Source: Mastigias papua
Lineage: Eukaryota > Cnidaria > Scyphozoa > Rhizostomeae > Mastigiidae
Direction of reading: 5' to 3'
NCBI GenBank assembly: GCA_964019165.1
Contig: OZ025271.1
Location: 3,160,501 to 3,224,500, forward strand
Length of the DNA stretch: 64,000 nucleotides
The notes under the pieces are model-generated. The model did no database searches. It was not told the DNA's origin and saw only the letters and a program-made list of their open reading frames with translations. The translations under genes were made by a program, and so were the position numbers. This document shows, one piece after another, positions 1-10,960 of the stretch; the stretch's first letter is position 1, and each line of letters starts with the position of its first letter.

Positions 1-769
1 CTGTGTAGAATTCATAAACTGAATACAACAACGGGTGTACCTTGAGTTCCAGTTTATGCTTTGGTAGTCCACTGGGTGTCTGTGCATTTAGGAACTCTAT
101 TGGATATGCTGGTGCTTCCTCTGGATTATCACTGACAACTCTGTCTGTACTCAGGTATGTGTGCACTGGTCCTTGGAGTCGGCGTAGAATGAGATCATTG
201 ATTTTATGTGAGTTCTCATCCAGTGGTGTTAAGCAGCAACACTCTGACATGTATGTAGGATCTTGCTTACGATCTGCATCACCAGGCTCAGTTGGTGGGT
301 AAACAAAGTTGATCATTTCTTGCATTGATTCTGTCATGATCTCGTCTGGAAGGGTGACGTGATCATTTGCATCATGTGCTTCAGCACTTGTGCCAATTCT
401 AAGGAGCCATTCAGAGAATTCTCTGTATGTGTCATTTCAAGCAGCCCTCATGTTTGTCACCAGTTGGAATTGGTGAAAATGATGCCACAGGTGTGAATTG
501 ATAATTCATTAGCGGACAGTCTGTTCTCTACCTGCTCTGGGAACAACTGGGAGAACCTGTATAAAATCACCTCCAAGAAACATGAGTTTACCCACATATG
601 GTCTATCAGCCTGGGAAATATTTCTGAGAAAGACATCAACAACCTTTAATGCATTTCCTGGGTTCATTGATGCTTCATCCCAGATAAAGATTGTTGTGTC
701 TCTCAGAATTTGAGCTCTGGCACTTTGCTTTTAGTGTTACATGTAGAATTAGGCAATAGAGCAATAGGT
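1..769 (-). pseudogene. Helitron Pif1-type helicase, C-terminal half (decayed, runs off left edge)
   Basis: On the minus strand, in shifting frames, the conserved order of the Helitron helicase is readable. A Walker B WDEA lies near 690-670, GGDF.Q.LPVV near 560-530, TNMRAA near 450-435, YREFSEWLLRIG near 428-390, INDLILRRL near 210-185, and TPSGLPKHKLELKV near 80-40. These are SF1B/Pif1 motifs II to VI as arranged in Helitron Rep-helicases, the enzyme that unwinds DNA during rolling-circle-like transposition. Stops and frameshifts (for example around 515 and 435) kill it. It continues the protein started at 9415 and 3492; the pieces are separated by later insertions. The Helitron 3' end (hairpin and CTRR) would lie outside the window. 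Small plus-strand ORFs here are shadows. Confidence 0.85.
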
Positions 770-783
770 ATTTGAAATGTGGA
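770..783. repeat. Target-site duplication (left) of the LINE at 784-2188
   Basis: The 14-mer ATTTGAAATGTGGA here matches ATTTGAAAGGTGGA at 2189-2202 at 13 of 14 positions. Both lie exactly where Helitron helicase coding stops and resumes, so they are read as the two copies made when the LINE inserted. Confidence 0.75.
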
Positions 784-2188
784 GTTTGCAATTTCTTCTT
801 ATAACTTAAAAAGATAACTATAATACAATAAGCTGAGCCAATCACAGTGGGAAAAGACACTTGGTCATCTAGTTCTCACTATGAGTGGCTCTCACAATTA
901 AGTTTAACAATAATCCAAAAAACAACTAAGATAAGAACACAATATAATATTACACCATTCTTTTCCCAGGGCCTTTGATGATGTTGGGGGGGAGGGAGGG
1001 TGGGGATCATAAGTCCCCCATTTTAGACAAATTTTACCTTTAAAAGGCAGGTCATTGCGTTTGACCTCTCCCCCTTTTTCGGTCTCATCGGGGGCCCTGT
1101 TAGCAATAAACACTACGCTACAGGACAGTACGATAATCTCACACATTACACTACAGACAACACGGGATTGCTGCTAATGTTGGTATTTAGTCCAACCGCA
1201 TTGATCTATCAATAAATGATAAAGTTGCTTCTAGGATCATTCTATTGTCAATTATAGTGAGCTGAGGGCTACCGTAAGGAAGCAACTCGCACAATGCTTT
1301 TGAGTCCATATTTGCAAGATCGAGACCAGGGATTTCAGAAAGTCGATTAAGGAGATCACAACGCATCTCATGACACCGATGGCAGTGCAGGAGGAAGTGT
1401 GCATTGTCTTCATTGCACAATCCACACAAGCACAGTGGGCTGACAGAGTCAAAGTTATGACAGAATCTGTGTTCATTGAGCACACTAAGTTCTACACAAA
1501 GTTTCATCAAACGCTTGACACCTTATATATCACTTATACCATACATGGTTCTTTTCAACGGTCGTATGATGGACAGTAGGTTACTTTTAAATGCTGCAAG
1601 AGATCTGGCATGTTTTATATCATCAGCCTGCAGATTTCATTCAGACAGCATGTTCTGAAAGTATGTGTTCGAAAAATGAACTGTTCTGCCTACACTTTGG
1701 TCAAAAGACCATATGTTTCGGAGGTTGTAAGATAGCTGGCACTCACATGGAATTTCAGCAAATAAGTATTCCGTAGAAAGTATCTGTCTTACATCGTGGA
1801 AATGGCACAATCTCCTGTACCGTCGCCTTCTATAGAGATCCTCCCAATCCAATTCATTGTTGCCTACTTGTACCTCTCCCAGTACCTGTAACTGCTAGAG
1901 CCGCATAGTACTGGGTCTGTTCAAGCTTATTAGTTACAGCTAGTTTCTTTTCGGGATCGTACTTGTGATAGACAATATCACCATAGTCGAGATGGGACCT
2001 GACATAAAGCTGATAGACTTGATCAAGTATTTCTCGAGAGACATATCTAGAAATGTGGCGAATGATACCTATGCCACGCCTAGCTTTGACAACAGCTTCT
2101 TTGATATGGCTTCTAAAATCTAGCTTTGAATCAAGAATGACCCCAAGGTGCTTATGCTCAGGTACAATGGCTATCTCATCACTTCTCA
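784..2188 (-). mobile_element. 5'-truncated non-LTR retrotransposon (LINE) 3' end, decayed
   Basis: Minus-strand reading gives the C-terminal region of a LINE ORF2. The motif HKHLGVILDSKLDF (about 2150-2105) is the block following the reverse-transcriptase palm. Then come a thumb-like stretch (VYQLYVRSHLDYG), LEQTQYYAALAVTG (1930-1885), WEDLYRRRRYRRL (1850-1810), and near the end a CLCGLC...HFLLHC zinc-knuckle-like motif (about 1435-1385). Coding ends near 1187 and a roughly 400-nt 3' UTR runs to 784. Frames break near 1852 and 1637-1510, so it is dead. The catalytic YxDD part is absent because of 5' truncation, which is typical of target-primed reverse transcription. A 14-bp duplication flanks it. 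The clade is CR1/Jockey-like by look; I cannot assign it more closely. Confidence 0.85.
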
Positions 2189-2202
2189 ATTTGAAAGGTG
2201 GA
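2189..2202. repeat. Target-site duplication (right) of the LINE at 784-2188
   Basis: ATTTGAAAGGTGGA differs at one position from 770-783 and marks the 5' junction of the truncated LINE with Helitron sequence. Confidence 0.75.
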
Positions 2203-3492
2203 TGTGATGGATGAGTGTGCAGTTGCTCCGTTGATGAGCAATGTGCTGGCAATTCCTTAATATGCCATACATTTCACCTGTATTCCTACAGCCTGAAGGT
2301 TGTGAACTACGGCATTGTAAAGAAAGGTTTTACCTGTGCCAGCTGGTCCATCCACAATGTAGCAATTCTGATGAGAATCTGATGTGAGTGCATTGACAAT
2401 GTTGTTATGAATGTGGCGCTGATCATTGTTCAGCTGATGTAGCATTTGCTCACTGAGTTGCCTTTCATGAACAATGTCAATTTGGTCATTCTGATTTTGT
2501 TGATAGATGAAATTGTGTGGAAGATGTGGAAGATCAGAAAAATCAATATCTTGAATTGACTTATCCATGAACCCTGAAGCATGTGTCAATGTTCCAGAGA
2601 CAGAGATGAATGTGTCTGCCCGGCAGTGTAGCTTCTGGGTCATGGAGGTGGTCATGTCTGATAAACTCTTCACACATTGCTTCCTTTAACGCTTCAAAAA
2701 GGGCTCTGATGTCAGATGGTGTTTGAGATACTATTAATGTAGCAAACAGTTGGCAAAGTTGTGAAGGAATATTCATGACTGCAGCCTCTTGTAAACAGCA
2801 CCTGTGTTCTGCATCATCCTGAAGCAATCTCTTTGCTCTTGCTGCATCTATGAATGTGGCATGAATATCACCTTGAACTGTTCTAAGGTCTTCAATTGAT
2901 ACTACTCCTTTTCAGTGTAGAAGGAGTAAGCAACGAGCAACTTGTGGAGGATCAGAGGGTTGAACTTGATAACTTCTACCGATGATTGGGGCAGTCTGTT
3001 GTCATCTAGGATTCCATTTTTTGCTCGCTGATGAAATGTGTAATTTTCTGGGCTCTCATGGTACAAATACTGATATGCATTTTGATCCTCTTCATTGAGT
3101 TTGAAAAATGCTGTCAATGTGGTACGTTGATTGCAATCAACTGCCCCTTGTTCATTACCATTCTGATAATATACATTGTGCTGAAGTGGCAGGTGAATTG
3201 CAAGCCTGATGATAATGTGGCTTTTATCATGCATCTTGTACCGCATGAATCTGACAACTGTCTGGTGTGGTCCAACATAGCCTACATTGACATGCTGCAA
3301 AATCTCATCATGGTTGAGATGCTTCTGTCTGATTTCGACATGTGCAGCATCATTGCCTTTGTGGATATACTTGAAAATGTATTTCACTCCCCTGACAGTT
3401 TTGCACACCTCCACATACATATAGCGATTAAACTTCATGAGTAGGTGAAGATTGTGTGGTACCACCTAATAGTTATTCACTGTGTGGCGATG
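2203..3492 (-). pseudogene. Helitron central region and helicase N-terminal part (decayed)
   Basis: Reading leftward from 3492: a VVPHNLHLLMKFNRYMYVEV block, which is the conserved start of the Helitron region after Rep; YIFKYIHKGND; an NENYTF-like block (SPENYTFHQRAKNG, about 3060-3015); LCQLFATLIVSQTPSDIRALF (about 2765-2700); and the Walker A GPAGTGKTFLYNAVV (about 2345-2300), followed by TGIASTLLINGA-like sequence. This is the Pif1 helicase entry, joined across the LINE to 1-769. Damage includes a TAG stop where a tryptophan is expected just before VVPHN (near 3463), a stop near 2935 and frameshifts near 2650. Plus-strand ORFs at 3031-3720 are shadows. Confidence 0.88.
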
Positions 3493-3494
3493 TA

Positions 3495-3787
3495 CAATCG
3501 TTACCACAATTGTTGGAATGAATTGCAGATTTTTCACACTTTTCAATACCTAGCTTCCACCCTCCCCCATACAATGTTGTGTTACTGTCGTATACGCTTG
3601 GTGTCTTGTAGACATCGATCAATTTGGTGCCTAGCAACTTCTTATTTACAGAACCCAACATTGTCCTGGGGGGGAGGGGGCTTTAAATCACTTAAACGGC
3701 CTGTTTGGTATGAGCACTAGTTGTATCAGTATCACGCCATTTAATCTCAGAAATGTGTTGTGTTCCAAGTAATTTTGGCAACGATTG
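3495..3787. repeat. MITE-like TIR element, copy A (293 bp)
   Basis: Begins CAATCGTTACCACAATT and ends with the reverse complement of CAATCGTTGCCAAAATT. The interior contains GGGGG tracts and TTTAAATCACTTAAACGGCC. No coding capacity. The same length and order occur at 8649-8941. TIR sequence and TA target suggest a Tc1/mariner-type non-autonomous element. Confidence 0.75.
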
Positions 3788-4800
3788 TCTGAAAAGGATA
3801 AATTTAGAATTTCCCATTTTCTGTGTAACTTTTGCATACTCTAAGTAAAACGATGGCGCTGAATCTGAAAAAGGCATCTAAATTTCAATATGAGGAATGT
3901 ATTAATAGATCTGACGTCATACTTGCTGATGGTCTATACATGTACTGAGAAGGGCTATGCTACCACTCCCTGTTATAATGTAATGTCAACAGAGTACAAT
4001 ATTTCACTCTCAATTGCTTTATATCTATATTAGTATATCCTTACATATATTTGATCCAACATAGGGTGTGGGGAAGTTGCACCAGCTGCTTAGACATTAG
4101 GAACAATATAAAAATTGAAGTTAGGAGGATATGAGTGAAATCGTTGCTAATACGAGAGAACCTCGGCATCGTGTATGGGTACGAAGTATGCGGTAACGAT
4201 AGAAAGTCTCTTAGCTCAGGAGTAACATGCAGGTTGTCATGGTGTTCTACTCTATACCTTAGTGAAAGAATCGTCAGTGCTATATTTGCTTGTAGGTCAT
4301 GCTGTTAAAGTTTAATGTATAGTTATCGTCACCTTACAGTTTCATTACTGGTTGCCGGGTAACTAACGCCCCTGAATGACGTTTCAGGTCTGCATGCTTT
4401 AGGGGGATATGACAAACGTTCTGATCTTATAAAATAACGTAATGATTTGTTGTGTTTTTCAGCTTCATTGCTATGGGTTGGAATTTAGAACTAGTGTATA
4501 AATATGCAGTAGATTCAGTAAATTTCTAGGAGTGCGGTGGAGGGTGTTTGTCTCAGTTATACGTATGAGACGTGCTATTTCGACTGTTAGAGACTGTTAA
4601 TTAGTATCACTGTGAATTTCTGCAGACAGGGCCAGTACAGTGGGCATAGATAAAAGGTTTGTAAATATCATATAGTACGTAGACAACTAAGGAAGATGGC
4701 ATGCAAAGGTAATGATAGACGGAGAGAGAGTGAGTGATCCGCGGAAGGTGCTAAACTGGAGAGTAATATCAGAAGGCAAGCATAACTTATCACATACAGT
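3788..4800. other. Non-coding stretch upstream of the Rep/SF3 gene
   Basis: About 1 kb of AT-rich sequence between the first terminal repeat and the Rep-like coding region. I see no ORF with recognisable motifs, no strong repeat and no RNA gene. It may contain the promoter or origin of the Rep element, but nothing specific can be pointed to. Confidence 0.5.
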
Positions 4801-4801
4801 A

Positions 4802-5990
4802 GAGCTACAATAGAATTATTTGACAGAAAAGGCTTCGCTAATGCAGTTGTTGCCAGTGTTCAGGATGCAGGCACATCTGTTGTGCAGCAATGGTGCTGTT
4901 GCTTGGAAAGGCATGCAGATGGGGCATTGCATTTCCATATGTCTATTTTACTTGATAAGTCAACACGATGGAAACGTGTTTGTGACTACCTACAGACTGA
5001 ATATGGAATTGCAGTGAATTTTTCGGGACATGGTGGGTACTTTAGTGCATATAACTACGTCATGAAAGAAGACACAGAAGCGATACATAGTGAGGGTCAT
5101 CCAATAAAAGTCAAAGAGCCAAAAACCTCAGCTGCATCTAAAGCTAAAGTTTTAAGAAAGAAATGCAAGATTCTCAAGTTAAGGAAAAATGGAAGTAGCT
5201 GACATAATCATAAAACATAAACTAGAAAATTGACTTGAACTACTGCAACTGAACTATGACATTCCGGCAGTACAGATTTGTATAGATTCTGCATAGAGGA
5301 ATCCTCAAAGACATTAGTAGACTTTATAGGTACTGTGTGGGATGTGGAAAACATAGAAAAAGTCATCGAACGCAGGAAGTCGTCCAGAATGGAGATATTG
5401 ATGAGTGCACATGGAACATCTTGTGTATGCGAAGGGGAATGGATGCAATGCTCTGTGGAATTGTTTGAAAAGAGCAGAATAGAGCGCGAGGAGTTTTCAA
5501 CTGCGATTAAGGAGCTCCTGGACAAAGGTAGAGTGAAAGGTCGAGATATTTTACTCACTAGGCCTGCAAACTGTGGAAAAACATTTTTATTAAATCCATT
5601 GACAAAGATTTTTGATGCATTTTGCAACCCCACTACTGGATCTTTTGCATGAATAGGAGTAGAAGAGAGAGAGATCATTTTTCTAAATGATTTCAGATGG
5701 GACAAGAGCATCATTTCATGGACAGATATCCTGCTACTATTAGAGGGCCAGCTGGTTTATTTTCCTGCTCCAAAGACATTATTCTAAGGATATAACACCA
5801 GAGACGGACACACCAATTTTTTGTACCAATAAGGGACCTTTTGTGTTTGTTAAGAACAGTATTATGATAGGGAAACTGAAATGATACAGGTTAGGTGGCA
5901 TCATTTTCAATTTCGCTTTCAATTAAAGTTGAGCAAATGCAAAGATGTACCAAGCTGCCCAAAATGCTTTGCATCATTTATTCTGTAAAA
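4802..5990 (+). pseudogene. HUH-type Rep endonuclease / SF3 helicase gene (decayed)
   Basis: Plus-strand coding, largely in one frame, contains an HUH motif (LHFHMSILL, about 4930-4956) and downstream a YxxK-type motif (AYNYVMKED, about 5048-5074), the nicking tyrosine and lysine of rolling-circle Rep proteins. After an interruption (stops near 5200-5220) come SF3-helicase signatures: Walker A PANCGKTFLL (about 5563-5592), Walker B-like IIFLND (about 5677-5694) and motif C-like PIFCTNK (about 5812-5832). Stops at 5650 and 5786 and later frameshifts make it non-functional. Rep plus SF3 is the layout of small ssDNA virus replicases and of some Rep-bearing eukaryotic elements. I cannot tell an endogenised viral gene from a transposon gene here. 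Lineage is left open. Confidence 0.72.
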
Positions 5991-6913
5991 TAGAGACTAT
6001 ATTACCTTCAACTCTCCCATTAAAAGCACGACATCTCTTGGGGGGGCTGGGGGTTTGAGTCCCCTTACTTTCTTCCAGCCAGCACATTTAGAAGAGCAAT
6101 TGTCCTTAGGCAATTTTATTCACTTTTTAGCCCCCCAAATGCTATTTGGTGGTGCTTTGCCTGATATATAGCTACCTTGTACATAACTGGTATCTCGGAC
6201 GGTTTCCAACGGTTACCAGTTTAGTGAACCCCTTACTTATGGACTATAGGTAGCATATGGAATCCAAAACATACCTCTATATAATTGACATTTCACTGAT
6301 GCTTATGAGGAAGCCCTGTTATTCACCTTCCCCTTGCGCATTGGATAGAAATACCGAATTCTGTCAGCTTGTGAAAGGTTTCCACTCACAGTAAAAAGGA
6401 TAAGATATTCACTTCCTCTTTCCTCCAAAATCCTCCGGTAACCGTGTAACCATGCACAAAACTCGACGATCTCAGTCGAGCATGTGGACTAAAAAGTGCA
6501 GAAATATTACCTAAGGTAGCTCTAACATCATTGGACTATATTTGGCTTAAGATATCGCAGAGATGCACACTTACAGACGCAATATAATGAGATATATAAG
6601 TGGCTACCGTTGTGGCAACCGTTGGCTTCGCCATCATAGTCTATTTTTAGTAGCATTGTAGTATAGTAGTGGACACTCAATTGTTCCTGTAATGAGAAAA
6701 ATAGTATGCGCGACATAGTCTTCTTTCCTACTATTTTCTTCATAAGTAATCAAACACAATTTAAAGCTGTAGTGCGAAGCACTAGCCCTCATCTTTCTTA
6801 TTGTGCAAGGCAGAATACACATAAACCATAGAAATAGTAAATGTAGAGGAGTTCATACGCCATGGAGAGAGAGTTCAACTCATTTAGACAGAATTTTTGT
6901 GTTCATATATAAA
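5991..6913. other. Non-coding stretch between the Rep/SF3 and Tc1-like genes
   Basis: Contains a G-rich run near 6040 and AT-rich sequence. Short minus-strand ORFs at 6528-6822 have no recognisable motifs. I looked for the outer TIR of the Tc1-like element here and did not find a convincing one. Confidence 0.4.
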
Positions 6914-8004
6914 TTAATACTTCGTTCTATTTCCTCTGGTTTCTACAATACATCTAAGTCGTTTAGGTATAGTGTCAATTGTTTTTTTAATAAGGTCTCC
7001 ATTAACACAGAGTAGTGCATTTGATACCCTTTGCAAAAAAGAATTGTATGGTTCATATGTTATTGTTTTTCTCAGTGCTTCTTCCTGCAATGCCCTTTTT
7101 ACATTATTAGAAATGTTCTCGATGGGATTCAGGTCTGGTGTTCGTGGGAGTATTCTTAATAGGGTACCACCAATGTCCTTCAATGCTTCCCGTGCAACTT
7201 TACTGTTCTGACACGGATCGTTGTCCATGACCAAGACTTTTTGAATTTGACTGCTTCGTAAAGACATGCGTGTATTAATAAAGGCTTGGGGTAACTTTCT
7301 TGCTACAAAGTTCGCAAAATACTCGTCAGTCATTTTCTTGTATGGTTCTGCCACAATTACTCCACCATGATATGCTATGGCGACCAGAAAGTGCACTCGT
7401 CTACCCCCACCAGATCTTTTGACCCTGTTGTTGTATACTAGAGACCCTCACTCCGCTTCCCCCAAACCTTCCCCCTTGGTTTTGAAGCCTCACATAATGG
7501 ATTGTATTTGTGCACGAATGAGACAGCATCTAGACAGAAGGCCACTCTATCTCTCCAGAAATCATCGGTGAATGGACTCAGTGACTGTTTGGCGAATACT
7601 TTTCTCATGTATTTGTCCTTCTTGGATAGCAAGCCCTTCTTCCTTGGCTGTAACTTTTTGTACCCAGCAGTAGTTAAGAGGTGCACAAAAGATCTATAGC
7701 TTCCTCTCGTCATCCCACTTCCTACCATAACAGTTTTGACTGTATGATTTTGTCCATCATCTCTGATTTGTTGAAAAGTTCTCATGAACTGCGCTGCATC
7801 TCGATTCAATATAGTTCGTGGTCTCCCTCTTTTTCCTACTTTAACATCCTTCTTCTGTCCCATTCCCTCTTTGCAGCAGCGATGTACCGAGGATACAGAT
7901 ATTTGTAAGTTGTTAGCAACCTCTCGGTGGCTCTTCCCTTCGGAGGTAACCTTCAGATATGCTAAAGCTCTAGTTTTTCCGCTTAACTTTCTGTTGAACG
8001 TCAT
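6914..8004 (-). pseudogene. Tc1/mariner-superfamily transposase (one frameshift)
   Basis: Two minus-strand frames together cover a transposase of about 350 residues. The first (8004-7438) opens with a helix-turn-helix region (SHREVANNLQISVSSVHRCC, then a KRGRPRT linker) and reaches the first catalytic Asp in FCLDAVSF. The second (7396-6914) carries VMDNDPCQNS and, 34 residues after its first Asp, the Glu of PDLNPIEN, giving DD34E spacing. The frames differ, so a frameshift lies around 7400-7440. It would cut and paste DNA at TA targets. Outer TIRs were not located. It could have mobilised the TA-targeted terminal repeats around it, but that is inference. Confidence 0.85.
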
Positions 8005-8648
8005 TGCTGTACTGCTGGTGATGTCAGGTAGAACCTTCTTTCATACATGTAGCTACTCATATCTTATAGTCATACGTGTAATGGACCGCTATATTGATGT
8101 CCTCCTTCTTGTCATAACGTCACTATTGACTAACAAGTTACCATAGCCTCGTTCCAGTCCTAGTACACTTACTCTTGTCCAGTGCGAATGTTGTGCCACG
8201 AGTGTACATTCCTCTCAATTAAATGGTGAAAAATAACTTAATTTCTATGTACGTCCTTGTGTTATGGACACATATTACTTTCTGCAGGTAATGAAAGACT
8301 GTAAGAATACTAAACCTCGTTCCTATGACTGATAGTTGACACATTGACATCACAATTCCCATAATAACCGTGGGCTTCTAAGTGCAAAATCTCACATATC
8401 CATCTCACATTGTTATTTCATGTTATCTCGGGTCATTTTTAGTCTCTATGTGTTCATAGTTACTTGAGAAACTGACATGATAGCACTCAAGTGAAATAGT
8501 GTGAAAAATCATTGGTTTTCACCCGTACCACTCCCATTTTCATACTAATGATACATTTTACGTAAAAACTAGAATCTACGGTGTAATTTTACCCTTATAT
8601 GAGTTTATCTCTCACATATCTTAATATTTCCTCTCCACCCTCCTCAGA
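8005..8648. other. Non-coding stretch before the second terminal repeat
   Basis: AT-rich sequence with no supported gene. The right end, TCCTCAGA, just before copy B is the reverse complement of the TCTGA following copy A over five bases, which may be chance. Confidence 0.4.
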
Positions 8649-8941
8649 CAATCATTGCCAAAATTGTTGGAACAAATTGCAGATTGTTCACACTTTTCAA
8701 TACCTAGCTCCCCCCTCTCCACCGTACAATGTTGTGTTACTGTCGTATACGGTTGATATCTCATAGAAATCGATCGGTTTGACACGTAGCAACTTATTAT
8801 CTATAGAATCTAACATTGTTCTGATGGGAGGGGGCTTTAAATCACTTAAACGGCCTGTTTAGTATGAGCACCAGCTGTATCAGTATCACACCGCTTAATC
8901 TCAGAAATGTGTTTTGTTCCATGTACTTTTGGCAACGATTG
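8649..8941. repeat. MITE-like TIR element, copy B (293 bp)
   Basis: Same length, orientation and internal order as 3495-3787. It begins CAATCATTGCCAAAATT and ends in the inverted form of CAATCGTTGCCAAAAGT. Its right edge abuts the Helitron Rep coding with TA between. Confidence 0.78.
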
Positions 8942-8943
8942 TA

Positions 8944-9415
8944 GCTGTACTCTGTGTTGTCCACATTGTATCTACAGGGGATATCCATTAACATTGAATT
9001 CTTTTTGCCGTTGGAGAGGTTTGGAAAATTCTTTTTGCACTCTCCAATTTGCATGCAGACACATTGAGGGTCTAAGTGACCACATGGGTCATGCATCATG
9101 TGTCTTTTTACAGTCTCATAAAATTCTGGCTGTGCCTGTGGATCTGGAATTTCTGCAGATACCAAGCGATAAACATCTTGTGCTGTACATAGTTTGTCAG
9201 CATCTCCGAGAAATAAGACCATATGTCCATGTGGCAAAACTCTTTTCTGAAATTCAATGGTATATACAAATGCAGTAACATGTCCAAGTACATGTCTCTC
9301 AAGAAGATCATCAAGAAGTTCCTTGAGTTTAAAGTTGAAGACACGACTGACAATGTCTGGCCTGTCACTTGCATTTTGATTTAAAAGCAAGTTCTCCTGA
9401 ATTTCAGATCATTTG
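8944..9415 (-). pseudogene. Helitron Rep (HUH) domain, N-terminally truncated
   Basis: The minus strand reads SEIQENLLLNQNASDRPD, then a linker to TIEFQKRVLPHGHMVLFLG, the Helitron HUH motif (HGH here, about 9245-9230). Next come the conserved MMHDPCGHLDPQCVC block (about 9105-9060), KKNFPNL, and IPCRYNVDN just before the composite insertion. This domain nicks and joins single strands in Helitron transposition. The paired tyrosines normally found further on fall in or beyond the interrupted region and are not seen intact. A TGA replaces the tryptophan expected before SEIQEN (near 9405). Sequence upstream of 9415 is not Helitron, so the 5' part is missing. Confidence 0.88.
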
Positions 9416-9424
9416 GCATATGTG

Positions 9425-9580
9425 ATGGAGCACGTGACCTTTGGCCTTGCATTATGCAAATCAAAAAAATTTGTGTGAGACAATTGTGCAAAAAATGCTC
9501 GGATACCTGCGCTAGGCTGCAGGGCTATGCAGGACAAGAGTGCAAGTCAAGGAAAAGCTCCCTACGTTATGGAACAGGGC
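9425..9580. repeat. Diverged copy of the fold-back element (arm plus loop)
   Basis: Sequence from GATGGAGCACGTGACC through CTCGGATACCTGCGCTAGG matches the inner part of the left arm of the palindrome at 37469-38048. It is followed by a degraded version of that element's loop read on the other strand. Outer arm ends are missing. Confidence 0.6.
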
Positions 9581-9639
9581 AGGTATGCATGCAAGAAAAT
9601 GCCTGTCAATTTTAAATTTTGTATTGAAGAACATACCCA

Positions 9640-10960
9640 TAGAAGATAGAGCACAAGAAGGTGTCCTTGACAAAAGTGACTTACAATCAACCAAGACTCT
9701 TGGAACGTGGGAATGCTAAAGAAGACATCTTCACCTACAGATACAATGCCACTATGGACTATTCGAAACTAACAAAATGGATATTCTTGAAGAAAATTGC
9801 ATCATTATTTCACCCACTTGGGTTTCTGGCTCCATATGTGTTTCATGCAAAGATGCTACTACAGCAAATCTGGACCAGTGGTATTGACCAGGATTGGCAA
9901 CCATTACAACCTGTGATGTGTTCAGTTTTATGTTAAGGTAACAAGGTTTTTACTACATGTCTTCACAGATGCATCAGAAATGGTATATGGAGCAGTGATA
10001 TATGCAAGATACAAGTATGAAGATGGTTGAATTTCCATAAAAATTTTTGCATCAAGGTCAAATGTTGCACCATTAGCTGCTACAACTATGCCACGTCTAG
10101 AGCTTCTGGGTTCAGAGACTGCATTGAAATTGGGGAAGATAATTTCAAGTTCATACAGGGTAGATATGAAGGAGGTCAATTGTTTGCTAGATGGCATGGA
10201 TATTCTGTCGTGGATTCACAACCAGAAGATGCAAGCGATTTGTTGCAAACAGAGTTGATGAGATACACGATCAATGAAATCCAAGCCAATGGAGGTATAT
10301 CTCAACAAAAGAAAACCCGGTAGATCACATGACGCAAGGGTTTAACAGTTTATGGGTTATGCAATGAAATTAGATAGTGGATAGGACCAGATTTCTTGAA
10401 TTCTATTGAAACAGAATGGCCAGGAAAGGAGTTGAAGAAGCAAGAACCTGCTAAAGAGATACGTAAGAGGCAGGAGTTATATGCTGAGAGTAAAAGTCAG
10501 ACTCTCCTCACACTGCACAAAGATGTCTCTTGGAGATTAGATCCAGAGAGATTTTCAAGTTGGACAAAATTAAAGAGAATCATAGCGTGGATATACCACT
10601 TTATCAGCATTTGTTTTCTACCAAATGAAACGAGAGTCACTGGGAAGCTATTACCTGAAGAGATAACAGAGGCTGAAGTCTAATTGATAAAGCATGATCA
10701 GAGGGAGCATTGTCAGGAAGAATATAGAGCTGTTGCATCACTCAAGTTACTTCCTAACACAAGTAAGATCATCAACTTGAAGCCGTGCCTAGATGATGAT
10801 GGGTTACTGAGGTGAAATGGCAGATTACAGTAAGCAGAGCATTGACCATATGATACTAGATACCCAGTGATACTACCAGGGAAAAGTTGGACTACTAAAT
10901 GGCACAGTTGGCACAAATCAAAGAAATGAAATTGCCTCTATGTGCATTTTCCAGAGGCAT
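9640..10960 (+). pseudogene. BEL/Pao LTR-retrotransposon pol fragment (decayed)
   Basis: Plus-strand frames give consecutive BEL/Pao pol landmarks. FTYRYNATMDYSKLTKW (about 9740-9780) and KIASLFHPLGFLAPYVFHAKMLLQ (9795-9865) belong to the region after the reverse transcriptase. FTDASEMVYGAVIYARY (about 9958-10010) is the start of the RNase H-like block, and ENPVDHMTQGF (about 10310-10345) is its end. RFSSWTKLKRIIAWIYHFI (10550-10605) and a LDDDGLLR stretch (about 10790-10812) lead into the integrase N-terminus. Frameshifts occur at about 9930, 10030, 10200 and 10330, with stops throughout. No LTRs are seen, so it is a dead internal fragment. Confidence 0.82.

Larger units (their letters stand above)
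3493..8943. mobile_element. 5.45-kb composite insertion in the Helitron, TA-flanked, with terminal direct repeats
   Basis: The Helitron protein breaks at both edges: Rep ends at 8943 and the next coding block restarts at 3492. The inserted segment 3495-8941 is flanked on both sides by TA (3493-3494 and 8942-8943). It starts and ends with two 293-bp direct copies (3495-3787 and 8649-8941, roughly 85 percent alike by eye) of an element whose own ends are inverted repeats, CAATCGTTRCCAMAATT. The inner edges of the copies are not TA (TC after the first, GA before the second), so neither copy alone has matching flanks, but the outer pair does. Inside are a Rep/SF3 gene on the plus strand and a Tc1-like transposase on the minus strand. 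Origin as one unit or by recombination between two copies is unresolved. Confidence 0.7.

Noticed and set aside
3031..3720. Plus-strand ORFs opposite the Helitron
   Set aside because: They are antisense shadows of the recognised minus-strand Helitron coding and of the MITE.
6540..8230. Terminal inverted repeats for the Tc1-like transposase
   Set aside because: Compared the 5'- and 3'-flanks on both strands; only short chance matches were found.
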